7,337 nt of DNA from Myxococcales bacterium. GTDB lineage: Bacteria; Myxococcota_A; Polyangia; Polyangiales; Polyangiaceae. Shown piece after piece: positions 1-5,958 of this stretch. The notes beneath the pieces are model-generated. The model did no database searches, was not told the DNA's origin, and saw only the letters and a list, made by a program, of their open reading frames with translations. Position 1 is the stretch's first letter. Each line of letters begins with the position of its first letter. A program made the translations under genes and the position numbers. The stretch spans positions 1-7,337 of the forward strand of contig JANYHY010000076.1 of NCBI GenBank assembly GCA_025362165.1. Reading direction: 5' to 3'.

Positions 1-72
1 CGAGCACGGAAACCGAGCTTACTCATCACGGAATGATGTTCGCCACCGCCCCAATTGATCACCGAAAGCGCA

Positions 73-142
73 GTGGTTTTCGTCGAGACCAAGCGAGCGC
101 TAGTAGGAGTGCGGTGGTTTTCGTCGAGACCAAGCGAGCGCT
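73..142. repeat. Two 29-bp direct repeats, 41-bp period
   Basis: An identical 29-base unit, beginning GTGGTTTTCGTCG and ending AGCGAGCGCT, occurs at 73-101 and again at 114-142, separated by 12 bases. The second copy also forms most of the left arm of the palindrome at 103-233, so the first copy looks like a partial duplication of that arm without its outer GTAGGAG end. An exact 29-base match this close is far beyond chance. The segment has no credible coding potential: the open frames through it are Arg/Ser-rich and have no recognisable content. It lies just downstream of the minus-strand phosphatase gene. It could be a fragment of a dispersed repeat family; that is inference. Confidence 0.9.
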
Positions 143-233
143 GCGGCGGGGCGGAGGAGCCGTACTCCGCGTACGGCGACGACCCCCGACGCAGCGATCG
201 CGCCGGTATCGGCGAAAAACACCGCGCTCCTAC
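103..233. repeat. Long imperfect palindrome, possible dispersed repeat
   Basis: Arms 103-131 and 205-233 are inverted copies matching at 25 of 29 positions, and the outer ends read GTAGGAG and CTCCTAC. Pairing continues inward with a bulge (CGCAGCG at 190-196 against 139-145). It ends in a perfect 7-base inverted repeat, GCCGTAC (159-165) and GTACGGC (171-177), around a 5-base loop. An alternative inner stem, GCGGAG (151-156) with CTCCGC (165-170), competes with it. The right arm covers 230-232, so the repeat supplies the TAG stop of the phosphatase gene. No T-run follows on the minus strand, so it is not a textbook intrinsic terminator, although an RNA this self-complementary could stop transcription or stabilise the 3' end. 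A REP/MITE-like element is the other reading. Confidence 0.8.
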
Positions 234-1363
234 CCGCGGGTGAACTCCCACAGCACATAAAGGATGACCGCGATCATCACGGCGGCGACGACCATCTGCT
301 GCGGGCGGGTGGTGAGGTCTCCCGGAGCGCTCGCGTCTGTCGGCTTGGGGGAGTCGTCCTCTTCTTCTTCGGGGGGGTCCTGCGCCTCGACCGGCTTGGC
401 GTCCGCCTTCTCCGTAGGCTCGGACTTCTCCTCGACCGCTTTGTCTTTGTCCACGACCAAGGGCGGGTCTGCCTTCTTGGCTCCCTTGCCTTCTTCCACT
501 TGGACGAAGTCGCGCACGATCTCGAAGGTCTGCGTGACGGACTCGCTGTCTTTGTTCGGCTGGAGGCCTTCGCCGCTGACCTCCGCGAGGATGAGCGTGA
601 TGTTGTCCTCGCCGCCGCGCTCGTTCGCGAGCTCGATCAGCTTCTTGCATGCGTCATCGAGCACGCTCGCAGCGTCGACGATCTCGCGCATCTCGCTGTC
701 TTGGACTTTGTTGGACAGGCCGTCCGAGCAAAGCAGCAAGCGATCGAAGCGACGCAGGGCGAGCTTGCCGATCGCGGGCTTCACGTCCGCCTTCTGGCCC
801 ATCGCTTGGAGGATGACGTTCTTGTGCGGGTAGTCCTTCGCCTCGTCTGCGCTGATCGCGCCAGCGTCCACGAGGAGCTGCACGAAGCTCTGATCGCGCG
901 TGATTTGGCGGATGCGGTGGTTGCGGACCAGATACGCGCGAGAGTCTCCGACCTCTGCGATGAACGCCGTCTCGCCCATCACGAAGACCGCTGTCAGGGT
1001 CGCGCCCATGCCCTTCTTTCCGGGCTCCTTCGCGGCGTCGAAGACCTCTTTGTTCGCGCCGAAGACCGCGATGTCGAGCATCTTGGTGACGGTCTCTCCG
1101 CTGACCATGTCCTTGTTGGCTGCGAGCTCGCGACGCAGCGACTCGATCACGAGCGCGCTCGCGACCTCGCCGGCTTGCTCACCGCCCATGCCGTCGCTCA
1201 CCGCCAGGAGCATTCCCTCCGCAGGCACGTCGACCGATTTGTCGCCGTCGCTCGTGTCGAGCTTCGCGCTGCGCGCCAGATCGGCGACGACGAACGCGTC
1301 CTCGTTGTTCGTTCGGACCTTCCCTACGTCGGTCCTACCCACCACAGTCAGCTTGACGGTCAC
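230..1363 (-). CDS. PP2C-family Ser/Thr phosphatase with C-terminal membrane anchor
   Basis: This is a metal-dependent PPM/PP2C protein phosphatase of 377 aa that removes phosphate from Ser/Thr residues placed by Hanks-type kinases. Visible motifs, in order: RTNNED (17-22), SDGMGG (56-61, metal-binding D57), GMGATLTAV (118-126), GDSRAY (139-144), DQSFVQLLVDAG (157-168), SDGLS (213-217, D214) and GGEDNIT (250-256, D253). The metal-binding acidic residues are therefore present and activity is expected. After the domain, which ends near 262, comes a charged linker (about 285-350) rich in Lys, Glu, Pro and Asp with an EEEEDD run. A hydrophobic segment follows at about 357-372, then the short tail EFTRG, which suggests tail anchoring with the catalytic domain in the cytoplasm. 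The GTG at 1361-1363 is the first possible start, because an in-frame TAG lies at 1373-1375; no clear Shine-Dalgarno is seen. It is the last gene of the minus-strand run, 39 bases after the preceding lipoprotein. No partner kinase is in the window. Confidence 0.95.
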   Translation of the reverse strand: MTVKLTVVGRTDVGKVRTNNEDAFVVADLARSAKLDTSDGDKSVDVPAEGMLLAVSDGMGGEQAGEVASALVIESLRRELAANKDMVSGETVTKMLDIAVFGANKEVFDAAKEPGKKGMGATLTAVFVMGETAFIAEVGDSRAYLVRNHRIRQITRDQSFVQLLVDAGAISADEAKDYPHKNVILQAMGQKADVKPAIGKLALRRFDRLLLCSDGLSNKVQDSEMREIVDAASVLDDACKKLIELANERGGEDNITLILAEVSGEGLQPNKDSESVTQTFEIVRDFVQVEEGKGAKKADPPLVVDKDKAVEEKSEPTEKADAKPVEAQDPPEEEEDDSPKPTDASAPGDLTTRPQQMVVAAVMIAVILYVLWEFTRG

Positions 1364-1402
1364 GCGACGAGCCTACGCCACGATGCTCGCTTTGGGGAGC
1401 GG

Positions 1403-1756
1403 CTATTCGGAGGCTGCGTCTTTCGCGCTGGCGCACGGATCGCCTGGCTGCAGGTTCGTGCCCTGCGTGTTGCACCCGCATTTGTCGGCGGGAACGCTGT
1501 TGGGCGAGCACACCCAACCAGTCCCAGCGTCGGGGCAAATGAGCTTCACCGACACGATGTCGCACGCCTTGCCCTCCGCACCTGGGCGGCAGGTGATGTT
1601 GTTGGGATACACAGCTCCGCCGCATGTCACCGCAGGCGCGGCCTCCTTCGCCGCATCCACGGGCGGGCCTGCGTCGACGGCGTTGGTGTCCTCGCCGCCG
1701 CAAGCAGCGGTGACGAGCGTGAGGCAAGCAAAGAGAGCGATGGTGGAGCGCATCAT
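1403..1756 (-). CDS. Small cysteine-rich lipoprotein
   Basis: This is a 117-aa predicted lipoprotein of unknown function. The N-terminus has Arg3, a hydrophobic stretch (5-18) and a lipobox-like LVTAAC with the lipidated Cys at 19. Gly follows at +2, so an inner-membrane retention Asp is absent. The next 20 or so residues are an Asp/Ala/Pro-rich linker. The rest carries eight cysteines (45, 56, 65, 74, 83, 93, 95, 108), enough for four disulfides, which points to a small oxidised extracytoplasmic domain. The first of two consecutive ATGs is used here; GAAG lies five bases upstream of it as a weak ribosome site. The second ATG would shorten the protein by one residue. It starts 26 bases after the 127-aa gene and ends 39 bases before the phosphatase, so co-transcription is likely. 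I recognise no named family. Confidence 0.85.
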   Translation of the reverse strand: MMRSTIALFACLTLVTAACGGEDTNAVDAGPPVDAAKEAAPAVTCGGAVYPNNITCRPGAEGKACDIVSVKLICPDAGTGWVCSPNSVPADKCGCNTQGTNLQPGDPCASAKDAASE

Positions 1757-1782
1757 GATCTTCAGTTAATCACAGGATCGCA

Positions 1783-2166
1783 TCAAGCGCCTAGGATGCG
1801 CCGCACGCCGTCGCCGAGATCCGGATCAAACGCTCCGCCCCACGAAGTGAGCAGCACCTCGCCGCCGTCCATGTGGAGGCGCCACGTCGCGACGCGATCT
1901 GGCGTGTTCTTGCCGCGATCGGCGATCGCGCCCCACTCGGCGACGTGCTCTTGGTGATCGCCCGCGCCGACGATCAGTCTTCCATCCGTCGTGCCAAGCG
2001 TGAGCGCGCGCACCGCGAGGCTGCGTTGCTTGTGGTCGAGGAAGAACGCGAGCGACTCGACGGGTCGCGCGCTGCGGTTCTGCCTGCGCTCGGTGCGAGC
2101 GAATCGAGCGAAAGGGCCTGCGTCTTGTTGCGAGAGGATCATGAACGTGATCGTCGAACAACCCAC
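1783..2166 (-). CDS. Hypothetical 127-aa protein, no recognised family
   Basis: I do not recognise this protein. It is supported as a gene by strong G/C bias at third codon positions, by an ordinary residue mix (unlike the Arg-rich overlapping frames), and by its fit between two same-strand genes with gaps of 14 and 26 bases. The first in-frame start is the GTG at 2164-2166, giving 127 aa; an ATG at 2140-2142 would give 119 aa. Neither has a clear Shine-Dalgarno, and coupling to the upstream stop at 2181 is plausible. The N-terminus from the GTG is short and weakly hydrophobic (GCSTITFMIL), then a basic stretch (about 24-35). The rest looks like a compact alternating beta fold with LAFFLDHKQR, RLIVGAGDHQEH and GGEVLLTSWGGAFDPDLGDGV near the end. 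Only one Cys is present and no convincing signal peptide, so location is uncertain. Confidence 0.65.
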   Translation of the reverse strand: MGCSTITFMILSQQDAGPFARFARTERRQNRSARPVESLAFFLDHKQRSLAVRALTLGTTDGRLIVGAGDHQEHVAEWGAIADRGKNTPDRVATWRLHMDGGEVLLTSWGGAFDPDLGDGVRRILGA

Positions 2167-2180
2167 GCCAACCGGCCAAG

Positions 2181-2885
2181 TTAGAAGCGCTTCTGCGGCT
2201 CCTCGTCCACCAGCACTTCGAGCGTCGGGAGGACTTCCTTGACGAAGCGATCGCGGACCGCGCGCGCGCGATCCATGTCGTTGTCTCTCACGGGCACCGC
2301 GATGCCCATGATCAGGCACGCGCCTTTCCATGCGGGATAGGTCGCGTAGGCCACTGTGTACTCCTCGCGTTCGATCAGCGTCGCGCCTTTGGCCGTGAGC
2401 GTCTCGAGGTCGCCGATGAGCGGGCTGTCGTCGGTTGATTGGCGCTTCCACGAGAACGCAGAGGGCGCGTCTCTGTGCATGTCGATGTCGTATGCCTCGA
2501 TGAGCGGCATCGCCCATCCCTCGAAGCTCTTCGCGCACGCGCCGGAGACCGAGTTGTCCGGCACGTGACGGATGTCCCCGCCGACGATCGCGTGGTGGCC
2601 TTGCCCATAACGGAAGCCGACGAGCGTGGGGATGCCCCAGAATTTCACGCGCATCCAGTGCGGAGCGTCCGGCAGCATGATCTTGATGCTGCTCTGCCGA
2701 TCTACCGCAGGTCCGAGCTCCGCTACCTTCAGCTCTTCGAGCGCCGCGGCGTGCTCGGCCCCACCCGAGCCGCCTTGCGCAGACTTGCCGTCGTCTCGCG
2801 GCGGAGAAGCCGCGATCACAGGTTGCTGGGCGCTCGGACCCGTCGAGCACCCGAGCAGCAGCAGCAAGAGAGCCCCGCGTTTCAT
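2181..2885 (-). CDS. Predicted lipoprotein, 234 aa, unknown function
   Basis: A predicted exported lipoprotein. The start ATG (2883-2885) is chosen because AAGG (2889-2892 on this strand) lies three bases upstream and because it directly gives a signal peptide: MKRG, a run of Leu (6-11), and lipobox LLGC with Cys13. Frame open space continues upstream but would bury this signal. Residues 14-60 are a low-complexity Ser/Gly/Ala/Pro linker. The globular part (about 61-234) contains KFWGIPTLVGFRYGQGHHAI (82-100), GDIRHVPDNSVSGACAKSFEGW (103-124), and a C-terminal part with EEYTVAYATYPAWKGACLIMGIAVP (174-198) followed by a charged helix (201-225). Two cysteines, 117 and 190, could form one disulfide. 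I do not recognise the family. It sits 77 bases after the 326-aa lipoprotein gene and 14 bases before the 127-aa gene. Confidence 0.85.
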   Translation of the reverse strand: MKRGALLLLLLGCSTGPSAQQPVIAASPPRDDGKSAQGGSGGAEHAAALEELKVAELGPAVDRQSSIKIMLPDAPHWMRVKFWGIPTLVGFRYGQGHHAIVGGDIRHVPDNSVSGACAKSFEGWAMPLIEAYDIDMHRDAPSAFSWKRQSTDDSPLIGDLETLTAKGATLIEREEYTVAYATYPAWKGACLIMGIAVPVRDNDMDRARAVRDRFVKEVLPTLEVLVDEEPQKRF

Positions 2886-2962
2886 CGACCTTATGATGGA
2901 CGAAAACTCGGAAAGTTCCATCCAACCTCTGCGCGCACGCAAGAGCCGGCGCGGAAATGCCG

Positions 2963-3943
2963 CTAGTTCTTGCAGCAAACAGTGGTGGGCGCTTCCAGCT
3001 TCACGGTCGCGGCAGAGGTGGGCGCCATCTGCGCGCAGCCCGCGTTCTTGAGCGAGGTGCTCAGCGACGCCGACCTGAACTGCTGGTTGTTTCCGTTCGG
3101 CGCGGGGTCGCACATGCTGTCGGCCGGGAAGTCGATTTTGTTCTGCGTGCAGCCCGTGTCCGTGAACATGCTGAGCGTGCCAGAGCAGTCACCCTTGGCG
3201 TCGCAAGCACCGCCGCACGCAGCGCATTCGAGCTTCGGAGCCGCGCCGACGAGCCGCTTGGAGGGGAACTCGACCAGGCAATCGACGTCGCCATCATGGG
3301 TGATGCAAATGTTCTTCATCTTGCAGATGTCGCCCTGACAGCTCGGCGGCGGCTCGCAGATGCGCGCGTCGGCGGTGGTCACCTTGGAGGTGTCCGGCTT
3401 GCTGTCGAACTGGCAGGTCCCGCCCTTCGCGTGCGGCGGGATGGTCTGGTAGTTCTTGCCCTGCAAGAAGATGGAGAAGTTGTTGAACGGATCGCAGGCG
3501 CCGCCACCGGTGAGCTGCAGCGTGGTCGCTTGCATGTTGCACGTACTTCCGCCCTGGTCGAGGTTGCGCATGACCGTGCCCCCGCCGCAGGTCGGTTGCT
3601 GAGTGACGTTGCAGTTGCAGGTGCACGCGGACGGATCGGCCACTGGATCCGCCACGACTTCAGTAGTCTTCCAGCCGTCGGCGCACGGGGCTGAGCGGCC
3701 TTTTTGCGCCGTGGCGAGCTTCCATCCTTGCGGAGCGTTGAGGCCACACTTGGCCGGATCGCAGTTTGGGTTCGGTCCGCCGTCGCTGCCCGGGTTCACG
3801 GCCCCGTCTGCCGCCGCCGCGTCCGCGCCGGGCGGGTTGGGGTTGCCGTTGAGCACATCGATCGAATCGGCGCCTCCGCAAGCGGCGAGACCACCAAAAA
3901 CAGCGCCTAGAACCGTGACGGAAACGAAGATGAAGTTGCGCAT
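2963..3943 (-). CDS. Cysteine-rich lipoprotein, 326 aa, unknown function
   Basis: A predicted cell-surface or periplasmic lipoprotein. Arg2 precedes a hydrophobic core (4-20) and the lipobox LAAC with Cys22. Gly at +2 does not signal inner-membrane retention. Residues 23-60 form an Asn/Pro/Asp/Ala/Gly-rich spacer like those of many Polyangiales lipoproteins. The mature region then holds 24 further cysteines between 61 and 324, including a CTCNC cluster (107-111), C196/C202/C207/C213/C222, CAACGGAC (240-247) and a terminal CC pair (323-324); the even number suggests 12 disulfides. The start is well supported by GAGAAGG six bases upstream. It is the first gene of the minus-strand run and faces the PEPCK gene across a 114-base gap. 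Nothing suggests an enzyme. A structural, adhesive or ligand-binding role is only a guess. Confidence 0.85.
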   Translation of the reverse strand: MRNFIFVSVTVLGAVFGGLAACGGADSIDVLNGNPNPPGADAAAADGAVNPGSDGGPNPNCDPAKCGLNAPQGWKLATAQKGRSAPCADGWKTTEVVADPVADPSACTCNCNVTQQPTCGGGTVMRNLDQGGSTCNMQATTLQLTGGGACDPFNNFSIFLQGKNYQTIPPHAKGGTCQFDSKPDTSKVTTADARICEPPPSCQGDICKMKNICITHDGDVDCLVEFPSKRLVGAAPKLECAACGGACDAKGDCSGTLSMFTDTGCTQNKIDFPADSMCDPAPNGNNQQFRSASLSTSLKNAGCAQMAPTSAATVKLEAPTTVCCKN

Positions 3944-4057
3944 GGGGGACCTTCTCTCAAAAGCGTTCTGACGCTCTGATGCCCGCGTTCGTACGTTCGT
4001 TCGAGATTACTTCTTCCCCCCATGCAAAACCCTGCAGACTGAGATAGATCCTGGGCC
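3944..4057. promoter_or_regulatory. Divergent intergenic region, presumed promoters both ways
   Basis: The start codons of the 326-aa lipoprotein gene (leftward) and the PEPCK gene (rightward) face each other here, so both promoters should lie within these 114 bases. Visible structure: two exact CGTTCG hexamers at 3986-3991 and 3994-3999 followed by TTCG (4000-4003), with the palindrome CGTACG across their junction; a short inverted repeat AGCG/CGCT at 3962-3975; and a C6 run at 4016-4021. I find no convincing -35/-10 pair and no -24/-12 sigma-54 site in either direction. The promoter assignment rests on gene arrangement only. Confidence 0.5.
3950..3956 (-). promoter_or_regulatory. Shine-Dalgarno of the 326-aa lipoprotein gene
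   Basis: On the minus strand these bases read GAGAAGG, a close match to the 16S anti-Shine-Dalgarno complement, ending six bases before the ATG at 3941-3943. It fixes the start of the cysteine-rich lipoprotein and is the strongest ribosome-binding site in the window. Confidence 0.7.
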
Positions 4058-5881
4058 ATGCCCCACGTCCAGGATTGCTTCGGCGCTTCGATCGAAATCA
4101 ACAACGCTCATTTGAGCAAGTGGATCGTCGAGATGATGGCCCTCTGCAAGCCCGACAAAGTGGTGTTGTGCAGCGGCTCCGAGGCCGAGCGAAGGAGCTT
4201 CACGGAGCTCGCGGTCACGCAAGGAGTCCTCATCCCGCTCAATCAAGAGAAACTCCCGGGCTGCTACCTCCACCGCTCCAACCCGAACGACGTCGCGCGC
4301 GTGGAGAACCTCACGTTCATCTGCACACCCGAGAAGGAGCAGGCCGGCGCGACCAACAACTGGATGGCGCCGAAGGAGGCCTACGAGAAGGTCGGCAAGC
4401 TCTTCGATGGCTCGATGAAGGGCCGCACGATGTACGTGGTGCCCTACGTGATGGGTCCCATCGGTTCGCCCATGGCGAAGGTCGGCGTGGAGATCACCGA
4501 CAGCATCTATGTGGCGCTCAACATGCGGATCATGACGCGCATGGGCCAGCAAGCGCTCGACATGCTCGGCGCCAGCAACGACTTCAACCGCGGCTTGCAC
4601 TCGATGCTCGATTGCAACCCAGACCGCCGTTACATCTGCCACTTCCCAGCAGACAACACGATCTGGTCGATCGGCTCTGGTTATGGCGGCAACGTGCTGC
4701 TCGGCAAGAAATGCTTGGCATTGCGCATTGGCAGTTATCTCGGCAAGACCGAGGGCTGGCTCGCCGAGCACATGTTGATCTTGGGAGTGGAGAGCCCCGA
4801 GGGCGAGATGACTTATGTCGCGGCGGCTTTCCCCAGTCAGTGCGGAAAGACCAACTTCGCGATGATGGTGCCACCCAAGCGCTTCAAGGGCTGGAAGATA
4901 TGGACCGTCGGCGACGACATCGCGTGGATGCGCGTGGGCGAAGATGGACGCCTTTATGCCATCAACCCAGAAGCCGGCTACTTCGGAGTCGCTCCTGGCA
5001 CGAGCATGAAGAGCAATCCTAATGCGATGAAGACGGTGCTCAAGGACACCATCTTCACGAACGTCGCGGTCACCAAGGACGGCGACGTTTGGTGGGAGGG
5101 CAAAGACGGCCCAGTGCCGGACGAGCTCACCGATTGGCAAGGGCGCCCGTGGAAGAAGGGCTCCACCGAGAAGGCCGCGCACCCCAACTCGCGCTTCACG
5201 GCGCCCGCCGCGAACAACCCTTGGAAGAGCCGCTTCGCAGACGATCCGGGCGGAGTGCCTATTAGCGCGATCATCTTCGGTGGTCGCCGCGCGACGACAG
5301 TGCCGCTCGTGATGCAGGCGTTCCACTGGGCGCACGGCGTGTTCATGGGCGCGACCCTCGGCAGCGAGACCACCGCCGCGGCCACTGGCAAAGTAGGAGT
5401 CGTTCGCCGCGACCCGATGGCGATGCTCCCCTTCTGTGGATACAACATGGGTGAGTATTTCGCGCACTGGCTCGCGATGCAGGCGCAAATCGCTTATCCG
5501 CCCAAAGTCTTTTTGGTCAATTGGTTCCGTCAGAACAAAGACGGCAAGTTCCTATGGCCAGGCTTCGGCGAGAACATGCGCGTGCTCAAGTGGATAGTGG
5601 ATCGCGCGCGCCTGCGCGTCGGCGGACAAGAGACCCCGTTTGGTTGGGTGCCGAGAGCCGGAGATCTCGATCTCTCCGACTTCGACATCTCGCCAGAGAC
5701 AGTGGACGAAGCCACCGCCATCAACATCGACGAGTGGAAGACCGAGCTCGAGTCACAAGGCAGCTTCTTCGAGAGCCTCGGAGAGAAGATGCCCAAGGCC
5801 CTCGAGCTGCAGCGAGAGTTCCTACTCGCGCGCATCGAGAGCATGCACGGCAAATGGGTAGTCCATAACTCGAAGTCTTGA
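4058..5881 (+). CDS. pckG: Phosphoenolpyruvate carboxykinase (GTP-dependent)
   Basis: This cytoplasmic enzyme (EC 4.1.1.32) converts oxaloacetate plus GTP to PEP, CO2 and GDP, the committed entry to gluconeogenesis from TCA intermediates. At 607 aa it has the normal length for the GTP family. Visible motifs: substrate-binding Arg81 in ARVENLT; YGGN (209-212); LLGKKCLALRI with Lys217/Lys218; AEHMLILG with metal ligand His238; the P-loop FPSQCGKTN (258-266) with the reactive-loop Cys262; GDDIAWM (285-291) with metal ligand Asp287; HPNSRF (375-380); FGGRR (407-411); the mobile lid around GSETTAAATGK (435-445); and the guanine pocket in NWFR through FLWPGFGEN (488-506). ATP-type PEPCKs lack this arrangement. 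ATG 4058 is the only in-frame ATG after the stop at 4040-4042; no clear Shine-Dalgarno precedes it. The P-loop has Gln261 where the mammalian enzyme has Ala. It is monocistronic here, flanked by a divergent promoter region and a hairpin region. Confidence 0.98.
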   Translation: MPHVQDCFGASIEINNAHLSKWIVEMMALCKPDKVVLCSGSEAERRSFTELAVTQGVLIPLNQEKLPGCYLHRSNPNDVARVENLTFICTPEKEQAGATNNWMAPKEAYEKVGKLFDGSMKGRTMYVVPYVMGPIGSPMAKVGVEITDSIYVALNMRIMTRMGQQALDMLGASNDFNRGLHSMLDCNPDRRYICHFPADNTIWSIGSGYGGNVLLGKKCLALRIGSYLGKTEGWLAEHMLILGVESPEGEMTYVAAAFPSQCGKTNFAMMVPPKRFKGWKIWTVGDDIAWMRVGEDGRLYAINPEAGYFGVAPGTSMKSNPNAMKTVLKDTIFTNVAVTKDGDVWWEGKDGPVPDELTDWQGRPWKKGSTEKAAHPNSRFTAPAANNPWKSRFADDPGGVPISAIIFGGRRATTVPLVMQAFHWAHGVFMGATLGSETTAAATGKVGVVRRDPMAMLPFCGYNMGEYFAHWLAMQAQIAYPPKVFLVNWFRQNKDGKFLWPGFGENMRVLKWIVDRARLRVGGQETPFGWVPRAGDLDLSDFDISPETVDEATAINIDEWKTELESQGSFFESLGEKMPKALELQREFLLARIESMHGKWVVHNSKS

Positions 5882-5900
5882 GCATCAGTTCAATTGGGGC

Positions 5901-5958
5901 GTGCCAAGGGCACCTCTACTCGCCGAAGGCCGTTGATGTCCGCCGAAGGCGGCATCAA
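5901..5958. terminator. Hairpin cluster between convergent genes, probable bidirectional terminator
   Basis: Two stem-loops lie between the convergent PEPCK and propeller genes. The first is perfect: GTGCC (5901-5905), loop AAG, GGCAC (5909-5913). The second is longer: TTGATGTCCGCC pairs with GGCGGCATCAA (5933-5958) around a GAA loop with one bulged base. The second stem overlaps the TGA stop of the propeller gene (5955-5957). Neither is followed by a proper T-run, so these are not classical intrinsic terminators. Position and stem strength make a role in ending or stabilising both transcripts likely. Confidence 0.5.
5921..5950. repeat. 10-bp direct repeat CGCCGAAGGC, 20-bp spacing
   Basis: CGCCGAAGGC occurs at 5921-5930 and exactly again at 5941-5950. 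Each copy is itself a small GCC-GAA-GGC hairpin, and the second copy is the apex of the longer stem at 5933-5958. This looks like local duplication of a hairpin unit in a non-coding spacer. Confidence 0.7.

Noticed and set aside
1..26. Possible start of a leftward gene (ATG at 24-26, reading MSKLGFRAR)
   Set aside because: Only nine codons are visible before the edge and no ribosome site precedes them, so it cannot be supported.
47..58. 12-base inverted match with 5890-5901 (TCAATTGGGGCG)
   Set aside because: Both sites are in repeat-bearing spacers, but about one or two 12-base inverted matches are expected by chance in a window this long.
73..233. CRISPR-like array
   Set aside because: Only two direct copies with a 12-base spacer, embedded in a palindrome, and no cas genes; the spacing is wrong for CRISPR.
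500..1957. 485-aa plus-strand open frame
   Set aside because: It lies antisense to the phosphatase, the small lipoprotein and the orphan gene. Its composition is Arg/Ala/Leu/His-rich and motif-free, as expected of a frame opposite high-GC coding sequence.
2184..2925. N-terminal part of a 380-aa minus-strand frame ending at 1783
   Set aside because: This part is an Arg-rich off-frame reading of the 234-aa lipoprotein gene. Only the segment from 2166 down has its own coding character, so the gene was called from there.
4007..5488. 493-aa minus-strand open frame
   Set aside because: Fully antisense to the unmistakable PEPCK gene; His/Arg/Val-rich content with no domain.
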